Shown here: piece after piece, positions 37,401 through 49,400 of the stretch
Layout: every line of letters begins with the position of its first letter
How positions within the stretch are numbered: the first letter of the stretch is position 1
NCBI GenBank assembly: GCA_020152595.1
Contig: JAIGNY010004072.1
Location: forward strand, 2,272,501-2,336,500
Direction: 5' to 3'
DNA length: 64,000 nucleotides
From: Chiridota heheva
Taxonomy: Eukaryota; Echinodermata; Holothuroidea; Apodida; Chiridotidae
Position numbers and translations under genes: made by a program
The notes under the pieces: model-generated
Database searches by the model: none
Told to the model about the DNA's origin: nothing
The model's input: only the letters and a program-made list of their open reading frames with translations

Positions 37401-40400
37401 CGTCCGCCCGTAACAACGGGCCGCGGAACCGTATGGAACCGTCCGCCCGTAACAATGGGCGCGGAACCGTATGGACCACGGAACCGTCCGCCCGTAATAA
37501 CGGGCCGCGGAACCGTATGGATCCCGGAACCGTATGGATCCGCCCCCGAACCGCACAATGCCCGCATAGGGCTGCGGAACCGTCAGGGACGGTCCAACGG
37601 AACCGTATGGAACCGTCCACCCGTAACAACGGGCGCGGAACCGTATGGAACCGTCCAATGGAACCGTCCGCCCGTAATAACGGGCCGCGGAACCGCCCAA
37701 TGGAACCGTCCGCCCTGTAACAACGGGCCGCGGAACCGTATGGAACCGTCCAATGGAACTGTCCGCCCGTAACAACGGGGCGGAACCGTATGGAACCGAC
37801 CAATGGAACCGCCCGCCCGTAATAACGGGCCGCGGAACCGTATGGAACCAATGGAACCGCCCGCCCGTAATAACGGGCCGCGGAACCGTATGGAACCGCC
37901 CAATGGAACCGTTAAGCCCGTATGGAACAATGGAAGTAATAACGGGCCGCGGAACCGTATGGAACCGCCCAATGGAACCGTTCGCCCCGTAACAACGGGC
38001 CGCGGAACCGTATGGACTCACGGAATCGCCAATGGAACCGTTCGCCCCGTAACAACGGGCCGCGGAACCGTATGGACTCCCGGAACCGTATGGAACCGTC
38101 TCCTGACTCGCAGCAGCCAGCGTTCAACGCGTTACAGGGCTGTGGAATCGACGGGGACTGTCCAATGGAACCGTATGGAACCGTCCCCGGACTCGCAGCA
38201 GACAGCGTTCAACGCGTACTAGGGCTGTGGAATCGACGGGGACTGTCCAATGGAACCGTTTGGAACCGTGTTTACAACTTAGGCGACGTTCGTTAACGCC
38301 CTAAGAGGTTATCTCTCTCTCTCTCTTACGTTACGCTCTAGGCGCAACGCCTCTAAGAGCGTAACCTTCTCAGTGAATTTCTTTTATATCTGAAAAGAGA
38401 AGAACATATATCCATGCGTACATACACAAATACGGCAAAGTAAGTATGATCTTACGGACACGCTAAAGAGAGACGAGGCCTAGCAGTCTAAACAGAACAT
38501 CAAAACTCTCTTAAACAGAAAAATTCTTCACTGAAAAATAAATTTCTTAAGAGAAGAACGTAAGTCCATGCGTACAAACCTAAACACGGCAAAGTAACTA
38601 TGATCTTACGGACACGCTAAAGAGAGACGAGGCATAGCACTCTAAACAGAACAACAACACTTGCTTTAACAGAAAAAATTTTTAAACGAAAAACTTTTCT
38701 ATCTGAAAAACTTTAGAAAGCCGAGAAAACGCATCCAACGTAATGACTTTACTAGCGCCGGGGTAGCGTGGGAAACACCAACCACTGTGTACTTGAGGTC
38801 TGTAAAGATAAAAAGGAAAGACTATTTTCCCTGTAATTAGGTCGTCGGAGAGACCCACCCACGGTCTCTCCGACACCCCAATTTCAATCCTGAAAATTAA
38901 ATATTTTATCTCAAAACTGTGTAAGAAAAATAAAAATATTCAAATGCTGTTAACGTGAAAACGAAAATAAGCTCGCTAGTAACAACTGTAGCTCCCTAGA
39001 GTTGTTACAGGGCTTACCCCACATTTACCCAGCGGTGACTATGACCCAATGCGCATGCGCCAAAATCGAAAAAGGAAATTGGCCTAATGCATACGAGAAG
39101 GTGTACTGAAATATCCTAACGTGTTAAACACTATACATAGTATAACGCTAGGGTCACCTCGAGGCGGGTGGGGCTAAGGGAGAAAAAGACTAATTCCCGG
39201 GGCGAGAGGTCCCCTAGGCAGGCACAACCTGTGCTCTAGGGCCTAAAACACCCACCACGAGAGTAGGACGCTCTCGAACTAGCCACTCGCTATGTACGAA
39301 TGGAGACAAAAACCCGCTATCCTAAGTGTAGGCTACACGGGTAAAGTCATGTAGGTCGGCCGAAGAAATCTCGGACCCATGGCTACCTCACCCTTCTCTC
39401 GGAAGACTTGAAAAGGCGAGCCAGATGAGAACGGACAGCGTAAAAACCCCTCAGGTAGAAGCTGCCGAAGAGAAAAGAGTTAGAAAGGTTAATTAAAAAT
39501 AAAATAAAAGTGACCAGTTTTCAGCGATGTTAGTGACAACAACGCGCTGAAAAAGAGTGAGGTGGTACAGAGGTATTATGGAGGTCAGGGCTTGGCTGGT
39601 TACTGCGTTTTTTAGGTTCGGTTAGAAGTGCGTTAGAATCAGGTCATGTGACCAGATTGCATATTATAGCATGGAAGGTAAGGTATAACTTGAAGTAAAT
39701 TAAGCAATTTTTGGCAAAATTTAGTCAACAAATGGCCAATCTTTGCAGAAGAATAACTTCTTGTCAATATTGAAAACAGAGATTTGTGTTACATATTCAA
39801 ATTCTTTTACAAATTTCCTTTCCAATGATGCTAATCTAGAATTTTTAAAAATAAAGGAAAGATGAAAAAAAAAAAAAATGATTTTGTCAAATGACCCCTG
39901 AAAACTGCAGCAGAAAAATTATAACTCAGTAGTCATGGTGAGACATGAACCTGGTGCACTCGCATGCTGGCCATGTTCATATCCACTACACTACATGATC
40001 ACTGAAAATGCTGTGGTGAAATTTAATTATTATAGGAAAGGGTCCAAACAGAGGGGCAGGGAGGGGAGGGGAGGGGAGGCATGCCTGTATATATATATCA
40101 AATGAACGGAAATTGGAAGCTCGTTCGAACAGCAGCTCAACGAACCATGAGCGATGTATGGTTTTGGTACATGATTTTTTTAAAGAAAAATAAATGGTGG
40201 AAAATGGCAGAAATTCATGAAATTGTGAATTTTTCCAGAACAAATGATTGCAGGTAGGAATTATAAAAATTAGACCAGAAATCAATATCATGGATTAGGA
40301 TTTACACATTTGATTTTGAAGCAAAAATCTGATTTTAAAGCCAAAATCTGATTTTAAAGCCAAAATCTGATTTTGAAGTTATTGTAAGATTTAAAAGCAA

Positions 40401-43400
40401 AAAAAAAAAAAATTGCCAATTTTGTTGTCAATTTTTTTTAGTTTTACCCATTTTCAAGCTACTTTTTCTCAAAATGCTATAACATGACCCCACAAAACGT
40501 TACATTTTGTGAAAGAAATACCCAAGTACTTTAAAATGATACCAAGATTACTCCTGTACGTCTTTGGTAAAGTCCCGATTTTATTTTTAGAAAAAGGTGG
40601 TTTAAAAACGGCAATAATATCACTGTGTGGTAGAGTAAAGGTTAAACCAGAGGGAGAAATTCCACAACGTTCGGATGCTAACTTTGGATTAGAAGCAATT
40701 TTATTTTATCGTATGCCATATTAGAAATGGCTTTGTTTAAAACCAGGAACATCTCAACCTGCCCTCAATGGAGCAGGGCTGGTCAAAGAAAAAGTTATAT
40801 ATTTCTTTGTTTCCAAAACCACAAAATTGTATACAGTTTCACCTCTCTGCAGCTCCTTTAAGATAACAACTACTCCCACTAGTGTTACATGGTATTTTTA
40901 GTGACACATATCTGAATATAATAGCAATCCTTGTAATGTAAGTATTAACTGTAATCAATGCAGGCATTGTTTGTCTTTGCTGCTGGGAAAAGGTGAAATG
41001 AACAGGAGCATAGAACTATTTATACCTCAATGTTAAGATGCAAAGTTAATCTTGTGTAATAATGTGGTTAATTTGTTGCTTCAAAACTGCAGGCCAAGTT
41101 TTTAAACAGTGCCTTCACTAAGTTGTGTTCTTACACATTTAGTTTGTTTATCATACTGGAACATAGAATTTGTGTATAGCCTATTCTGTTTCTTGTTGAA
41201 GAGTTAAAGTTTTTGCCTTAAGCTGTAAGCCACAATCACAAACACCAATGACAAATTCTATTGGCTCTGCCTGACGTGAGTAATGATGAAGTCAACAACT
41301 AAATATTCTATGGGATACTGTATCATCCTTGCTTTTTTTATCAACAGGGTCATACCAAGTTTGATTTAGGTCTGACATCTGACATGGGTTCGTGGAAATA
41401 TTGAACATAAAACAGAATTTCACAGTAAGTCCCGCCTTCTCATTAATATTTATGACATCAGCACCCAAAACAATAGGGATCATCTGCAGACCACAACACA
41501 TCCATATACCAAGTATGGCATGAATCCCATGTTAATAATCTTGAGATATCATGTTAACATAAATTTACAATTAGTCCTGCCTACTAATTAGTATTCATGA
41601 CATCATCAACGAAACATCAGGGATCATCTACAGGCCACAACACATCCATATACCAAGTATGACATTAATCCACCTCACTGTTCTTAACAAATCATGTTTA
41701 CAAGCTTGTTACAAAATTTTACCTTTAACCCCGCCTACTAATTATCATTCATGACATCAGCACCAAAAACATTAGGGATCATCTACAGACCACAACACAT
41801 CCATATACCAAGTATGACATATATCCACCTCACGGTGCTTGATATATCGTGTTTACAGGGTTGTAAACAGAAGCTTACATTTATCCCCCGCCTGCTAATT
41901 AGTATTCATGACATCAGCACCAAAACATTAGGGATCTTCTACAAACCACAACACATCCATATATCAGGTATGACATAAATCCACCTTAATAATCTGGAGG
42001 TATCGTGTACAATCTTGATAACAGAATTTTACATTTAGCCCTGCCAACTAATTAATATTCATAACATCACCACCAAAAACAATAGGAATCATCCACAGAC
42101 CACAACATATCTATATACCAAGTATAACATAAATCCACTGCACGGTTCTTGAGATATCATGTTTACAAGCCTCTGTCACATACACACGCCAGCATGACTA
42201 CATATGTTCCTTATGCTATCGCATCAGAACCAAAAATGGCAATCACATAAATTGATAAGCTTTATCCAACTACAGAAAATGTATATTCCTTTACGAAAAA
42301 TGAAAACTAATAAGTTTTAACTGAGTAAAGACATTATAATACAAAGCATATCAAATATAATTTAAAAGGGAAGGTTTTTAAAGGCTTTATGAATGATCAC
42401 TAAGATTTGGGGATCTTGTTATTTGATGGGAAAGAATTCCACAACTTATTAACCCAATTGGAACAAGTTAGTACCTATAACAGAGACTAGGGCTTCTACT
42501 ATCCAACATTCTGATGGTGCAGAGAAACACCCTAAAAACATACATCTGCTTGGTGGATGTATGGTTGTGGAATAAGTATTCTCCTCATATTTGTTGACTT
42601 ATATGCCTTGTCACACTTGCCAGTGCATAGGCCATCGGCCACTCCTTTCCATCTCGCACGGTTTTGGGCTACATTCTCAATTGTACTCTATGAATGTTCA
42701 GCTGCTTTCACCTCTTTCTCCATATCTCTCCTCCAAGTATTTTTTGTCCTTTTTCATTGGGAATTCCACGATAAATAAAGCTTGCCTGGTGATGTTGGAC
42801 CTAGGCTTCCTTAGCGTGTGACCCCATTTCCTTCTGCATATACATGTTCAACTGGTTGCTGATTGGTCATTTCCTATAGTTCTTCGTTCCTTATTGTTTC
42901 AGGCCACCAAATTCTCAGAATTCTTCTGAGACATTTGTTTATGAACACCTGGATCTTCTTTGTTTGATTAGTAGTACGCCATGTAGTAGTACGCCATGTT
43001 TCTGACCCATAGAGTAGCACTGCTTTTACGTTTGACTTGAAAATCTTGAGCTTTGTTGTTCGTGTAATGGCTCTAAAGTTCCAAACTTTATTGAGAATAT
43101 TAAATGCCACTCTTGCCTTTTTAATTCTCACTTTGACATCTTCATCTGCTCCACCTGATATGCTCATCTGCTCCACCTGATATGTTCATCTGCTCCACTG
43201 ATATGTTCATCTGATCCACCTGATATGTTCATCTGATCCACCTGATATGTTTATCTGATCCACCTGATATGCTCATTGTGCTTCCCAGATAGGTGTAAAG
43301 GTCTGAACATCCTCTACTTCTCCCAATTTAGAGTAAGATCTGGTTGTTGTTGCTACTGATTCGCATTGCCTTTGTCTTACTTGTGTTTACATACATGCCG

Positions 43401-46400
43401 ATTTTTCATGCTGTTTTATAAAGTAGTGTAGTCTTTTCTTGGGTCTGGTGATGAGTTTGAGATAATAGGACAAGGTCATCTGCATAATCTAGATCATCTA
43501 GCTGTTTTCAAAGTGTCCATTGAAGACCATTTGTCTTCCCCTCTGTTAAGTTTTTCATGATCCAGTCAAATGCCAGGCTGAATAAAAATGGGTATAGTAA
43601 TCTCCCTTGTCTAACGCCCATCTTAATTTCAAAATCCTCAGTCATAAAGAACTTGACAGGTGGTACCTTTGTATAAATTGCTGATAAGTCTTACCAACTT
43701 ATCCAGGACCCATAATGTCGCATGATCTTCCATAGTGCTTGCCTGTCCACACTGTCAAAAGCTTTTTGAAAATCTATGAAATTCATATATACTGGTGGAT
43801 TCCATTCTAGAGATTGCTCACTGATGATCCTCAGTGCGGCAATCTGGTCAACACAGAATCTCTCTTTTCTGTAACCAGCTTGGTGCTGCCGCAACATATT
43901 GTCAACTGCTGTTTCCATTCTTTCCAGGAGTACTCTGCTTACCATTTTACCCACTACTGATAACATGGTGATTCCTCTGTAATTTTTGCACTCGCCAAGG
44001 TCAGCTTTTTTTGGTATCGTTACCAGGTATCCTTCCTTCCATTCTCTGCGTACATCGTCTTCCTTCCATATCATATCTAACCACTCCATTATTATATCTG
44101 TTGATGTTTTGATGCCTCCTCTATAGCTTCTGCTGGGATTCCATCAGGTCCAGAGGATTTTCCCCTTTTCAGCTGTTTTATGTCTTTTATGACTTTTTAT
44201 CTGTTGGTTTATTGCAATTTATATTAGGGTTAGTTCTGCTGGAGGTATGTCAATCACAATAGCTGGGGGTGGCCTATTTAATAGCCCTTAAAAATACTCT
44301 GCCCACCTTTTTAATTGATTCTCTTTAGTGGTCAGCACATTCTCGTCTTTTGTCTTTTACAGGCCTTTTTGGTTGCTTCTGTCTTCCGATTAATTTCTTG
44401 GTGATGTCATACAATTTCTTTATGTTTCTTTTTTCATGTTTCTCTTTTTGGGGGGCTTGGTTGGCTAAATCTTCTGAAAACTTTTTTTTATCATTCTTAA
44501 CGCTCCTCCTGACATCATTATGCGCCAGCGCACAATTTCTCTGTTTCGCTCTTCCTGGTCTCGTACGACTACTATCGACTTCTTCCTTCCTTATTTTCCT
44601 CACTTCTAATTTCTTAAGGGTTTCTGATGACACCCAAGGTTAATGCTGGACTTTCTTTCTTCCTAATACTGATTCACATGTTCTTTTCCATACCTCTTTC
44701 ATGCTTTTCCACTGACTTTTCATGTCATTTGGTCAGTAAGTATCCTCTAGGTCTTGCAATGCATGGTACCTGTTTGATAATTCAAGTTGATATGTTGTTG
44801 CTCTCTCTTTGTTGTTCAGTAGTTGTTATTATAGTAGTGTTAATTGTTGACTGGATTTGTGAAGAAAAAAATACTCACACTTTTCAACCAAATATATCAG
44901 TTCCAATATATTGACAAATGATAAATTCAACTTCCAATAAATGTAGAAAGTGAGGGTTCACTTTCATTGATCCTGCTTAAATGTAAGAAACATTTTTTCT
45001 TCAAGAAAGGTTGGATTGGTCTTCTTGTCCTTCCCATTCCTAACTCAGTGCCCACTGATTATTAGTTTTTAACTTTAACCATCAACTTTCAGCTCAAAGT
45101 GGTCATTAATTCTTCAAGGTGCACTTGGCAATGAAAAGGATCTTGACACAAAAAACAGATAATGAATTGCAAACCTCCAGTTCCCTCAATGTCTTCACAA
45201 AATCAATACAAATCTAATGAAGAGTCCAAAATAAATAAATAAATAAGAATCACAAACATTTCAGCATAGGACACTGCTCCTCCAAAAACAATATTCTAAA
45301 TCAGATTAATGACCATCAAACTGACAATAAGAAGGCTAATAAACACTACACAATTTCCATAAGACCAATTAACATTGAAAATAAGACTTTGTAAGGCACA
45401 CAACATATGGATGATTCTACCTAGTCAGTAAACACTGTCATTAACAGCACAGATTGCTGAAGCTTTTGTCAAATTTCATTTCAAGACACTTAAATGCTGC
45501 AGGTGCCAATAATGTTAAGAATGTCTACACAGGGTAATTAATGAAGCATGTCATCAATTTGATGTCTTACTTTATACAAAACAGATACTCAATTTGCTAA
45601 TTTCAAAAGATATATTTGTATTATTTTCATGGACTATGCTGTTCGCATCATAGTCCATGACCTAGCTAAAGCACACCGTCTCCATCCTTTAAAAGTGCCT
45701 TTCGTTTAAAGCGTAATGATAAATAGTGTGTTGGCTGCTTTCATAAGGGATAAGCTGATTGCTCCGTTTTGGCAGAATGCATTACAGCTAAATAATCTAT
45801 GACTGAAATATCAGATTATATTTCCTAAAGGAAGGAGTTATATCTTACCTTCCATGCTATAAATATGCAATCTGGTCTAATGACCTAATTTTAATACACT
45901 TCCAACCGACCTTAAAAACATAGTTACCAACCCAGCCCTAACCTCCACAATAACTCTAACATCCCTCACTTAACATTCCAAAACATTCCTTAACATTTCA
46001 ACGAGAAAGGAGGCGGGCAGGGGTCGCATGGAAGGTAAGTATAACTCTCGTAAATATCCCCGCTACGCTTAGCAGGGTAAATTTACTTCTAGTTATACCT
46101 TACCTTACATGCTATAAATTGCAATCAAATTGCAACCGAGGAACGGAAGGAAGGGAGTTTAGGTCGAAGCCCAATTTTCAAAAGGCTGGTTTTAATACTC
46201 GCACTAGTTTTATCCTACTTAAAGGATTAGATTCCTTATCCTCTTAAGGACAAAAAAACCTATGAATAGGAATTACTTTAAAATAGTATACCACTCCTAG
46301 TTATAACAAAGGAACAGGGAACAACCTGTTAGTAATAACCGAGGCAAGACATCGACTAAACGTGGGTTAGTTGCCCGAAAATGCATGTTAAGATAAGTTG

Positions 46401-49400
46401 TTAGTGAACAGAGTCAAACTGTAAACAGCGGCCAATACGTCATGGCGAAAACTTACAAGGTTCGCCAGAGGACCGGGGCAGTTCAGTTAAACATGAGGGA
46501 AACAAACCGTCCTTTAAAGTTAAACTAAACAGAAACTGCCAGAACAGTGGCAGAATTTGGTTAGTAAAGTTAAACGAAATCGAAAGTGCTTAAACACAGC
46601 AAAATTTCGTTAGTAAACCAACGAACTGAAAATTGCCCGAACAGTGGCAAAGCTTTGTTACTAAAATGAAACGAAATAAAAAGTGCCCGAACGTCAGCAA
46701 AAATTTTGTTAGTAAAATGAAATGAATCAAACGTGCCGAAACAGCTAGACAGCAGCCGAAAATAATTAGTAAACGACCCAGATGTTAATAAATTAACGGG
46801 TGAATCGTAACTAAAACGAGAGAACGTGAATGAAATACAAGGATATTCACCTCATGAAAGGGGACGGTCTTCTTCTGAGAAGAACAGCCCTTGCAACTCT
46901 GCCTTAATAGTCTGAGATATTCTTCAAATATGCGGAGACGAAAGTGGCTGGTGTTTTATATACTGCAGCGCAAAGAATCTCGCTGAGGGGAACCCCACCA
47001 ATTAGCTAAATTGATGTAGCTATGCCTCGTACCTGATGTGCCTTAACTGATGTTCCGTGAACAACACAGATTTATTGTACACGATTGCTTGAACAATCAA
47101 TCGTGAAATTTTATCACGTGAAACGGAGCAATGCAGATTTTGTAAAGACACGAATAAAGCTTTTATGTCGTTCCGTAAGGATTGTGTACGTTTAATATAG
47201 TGTTTAAGACATCGAACAGAGCACCAAGCCCTGTCCGCTGATATGTCAAAAAATGTAGAGAGCGACAGAAGGAATATTGGTTCCGGTAGAAACTCTAAAG
47301 TTTGATGTTTGGCCAAGAAAGTTGGGTTGGGCACAAGCTGTACACCCCCAGATTCGAAGCGAATGTGGCCTTTTTAAGCAAAAGGGCATAAATGGCACCC
47401 GTGTCTGGCAGAGGCCACGGAGAAAAGAAACATGATCGTCAGTTCTTTAAACGGACACACAGACAGTGGCTCGAACGGAGCCCATGCTAGTGTCTCGAGA
47501 ACTACTTGCATGTCCCACAGGGGAGCAAGGTTCCGAACTGAATGTCTTTGTAAAAACATTCCTTCAACTAATTTTTCCAAAGGCCGCGCGTCGATGACGG
47601 TCGACCGATCTGGAAAGCCCCGGTGGATAGCTGCTATGGCTGTCCAAATACCCTTGACTGTATTGATGGATTTATTCAGATTAAACTTACAAAAAAATGA
47701 TGCAGTATGCAGAGAAACTGATCTATTCTGGCACCAGTCTCAAAACATTCCAAGTCTTGCAGAATACATCCCTAAAGTGGAGAGTGACTTTGGGCTGCCA
47801 CTTGGGCAGCTTCTTCCGAAAGGCCTTGTGAACCCAAGAATTCGCGCGCCGATAGAGGCCACACAGTCATATGGACTGCTTTTGGATTGCGGTGCAGTTT
47901 GCTGGAGCACGAAATTGAGACCAAGTCATCTCTGACCGGAAGTTCGCATGGGAAACCTACAATTAGATTAAGCAGCTGAGGGGACCACAGCTGGCCAGGC
48001 CAATTGGGAGCTACCAGAAGCAACATGTGACACTGATCATTCGTCACCTTGTCTAGTACTCTCGGTACTAGTGCAAATATCGGAAAGGCGTAGCCCACGA
48101 AGTAGGTCTACCTAATCGTTAGTGCGTCGACTCTCCAGACACTCGGGTTGGGGGTCAGAGCACAAAAACTTGGTAGTGTGGTTGTCCACAGATCTCCACC
48201 AGGGAGACCGAAAGTCAACCAGATTGCGTTGGCTACCTGCGGAAGGAGGGCCCATTCTGTGGGGGCTCTTTGGAGGCGAGATAAGAGATCTGCAATCGTG
48301 TTCTCATTGCCTGGCAGTTGGACTGTTTGAAGGCTGACCTTGTTTGTCATGCACCAAGACAGAAGGGACTTGGCAAGGATCCAGGGTCTCTTGGATCTCT
48401 TGCCTCCCTGTCTGTTAATATACGCCACTAGCGTGGTTTTGTCGGTGCGTATCAAAATAGTCTTGTTCCGTACCTGTGGTAGAAAATGAACAAGAGCCCA
48501 GCACACTGCCTTAGTTTCAACATATTGATGCACTGTCTGCACCAAGTGTCCGTCGAAAATCCTGTGACTTGGGACCACTCTAAATGCGCTCCCAACCCCG
48601 TCAAAGACGCGTCAGTCATCACTGACAGTGAAGGTCTGGCGGGTGGGAGAACAGCTTCCTGTGACAGGTGTGAGTGGATGCACCACCACAATGTGTGGGG
48701 ACCACTGCCTGTGTACAGGGGACGGGAACACTGGAGGTCCTTCCTGGATGAGACGAAATGATCCAGTAGGTGAAATTGTAGATTCTGCATGTGAAACATG
48801 CACATTGGGACTACATCTACCAGACTGGCTAGGTATCCCAAGAATATCAGCCACGCTCTTGCCGGCGATGCCGGTTGCGAGAAGAGGACATCTGCTCCTC
48901 CCGTCATGACTGGGATTTGTTCCTCTGTCAGCCATTTACAACCTTGTGTAAAATCCAGGACTGCTCCAAGAAATGTGTAAGTCTGGGAAGGATCTACAAT
49001 AGACTTGGTGAGGTTGATAATCCACCCTAAGTCCTGAGCCTCTCTTATGGCTACGCTCGTGTGTTCTGCGGCTGTGTCTTCATTGATGATGGGCCAGTCG
49101 TCTAGATAAATACAAATTCTGATGCATTGCTTTCATAGAAAGTCCTTGAAAACCCTCGTAATCCGGGTATAGACCCTGGGGGGTGGTCGATAGCCCGAAG
49201 GGTAATGCCCTGAATGTGTATGGGACTCCTTCCAATTGGAATGCCATGATAGGCCAGTGCTTCACTTGCATACATATCTGCGAGGTCAACAGAGGCGGCC
49301 CACAGGCCCCTCGTCAATTGAGGAAGGATGAGTGTAGCGTTCCATCTTGAACTTCAGCGGATGAATGAATTTGTTGAGTGGTCTTAGATTGATGATTGGG

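Larger units (their letters stand above)
31747..39701 (-). mobile_element. Non-autonomous DIRS-like element (element 1) with inverted ends and tandem-repeat body
   Basis: A 7.95-kb element. Left (31747-31922) and right (39555-39701) ends are inverted copies over about 135 bp with very few mismatches. An internal complementary region at 31965-32066 equals both outer edges joined, the diagnostic DIRS arrangement. Both ends carry GTAAATT. Orientation is minus, by alignment with the coding relative at 45836-53660: leader blocks at 36870-37190 match 51400-51720, and 39000-39480 match 52980-53450. No RT, RNase H or recombinase is recognisable. A gag N-terminal remnant (VEKRRSDR) remains at 36860-36900. 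The body is CpG-rich tandem repeats, described separately. The good match of the ends suggests a recent insertion. Confidence 0.85.
42550..44790 (-). mobile_element. LINE E, non-LTR retrotransposon fragment, minus strand
   Basis: From right to left: a linker (44325-44780) with [29 protein letters not shown] and [14 protein letters not shown] (43691-44089) with [41 protein letters not shown] and [13 protein letters not shown]; and a C-terminal region (42874-43176) with [17 protein letters not shown] and [11 protein letters not shown]. This is the widespread 'endonuclease-reverse transcriptase' LINE type of invertebrates. The endonuclease is missing, frames are broken, and part of RT near the catalytic DD (43450-43500) is decayed. 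Confidence 0.85.

Noticed and set aside
37342-38222. Long open frames on both strands (up to 223 codons) in the CCGTATGGAACCG array
   Set aside because: They arise because the tandem unit lacks stop codons in several frames. The predicted peptides are simple repeats of the unit read in different frames on both strands.
31747-39701. Foldback or Maverick-type DNA transposon based on inverted ends
   Set aside because: The internal region equal to the joined edges and the relationship to an RT/recombinase element fit DIRS. No polymerase or integrase of Mavericks is seen, and no target duplication was found.
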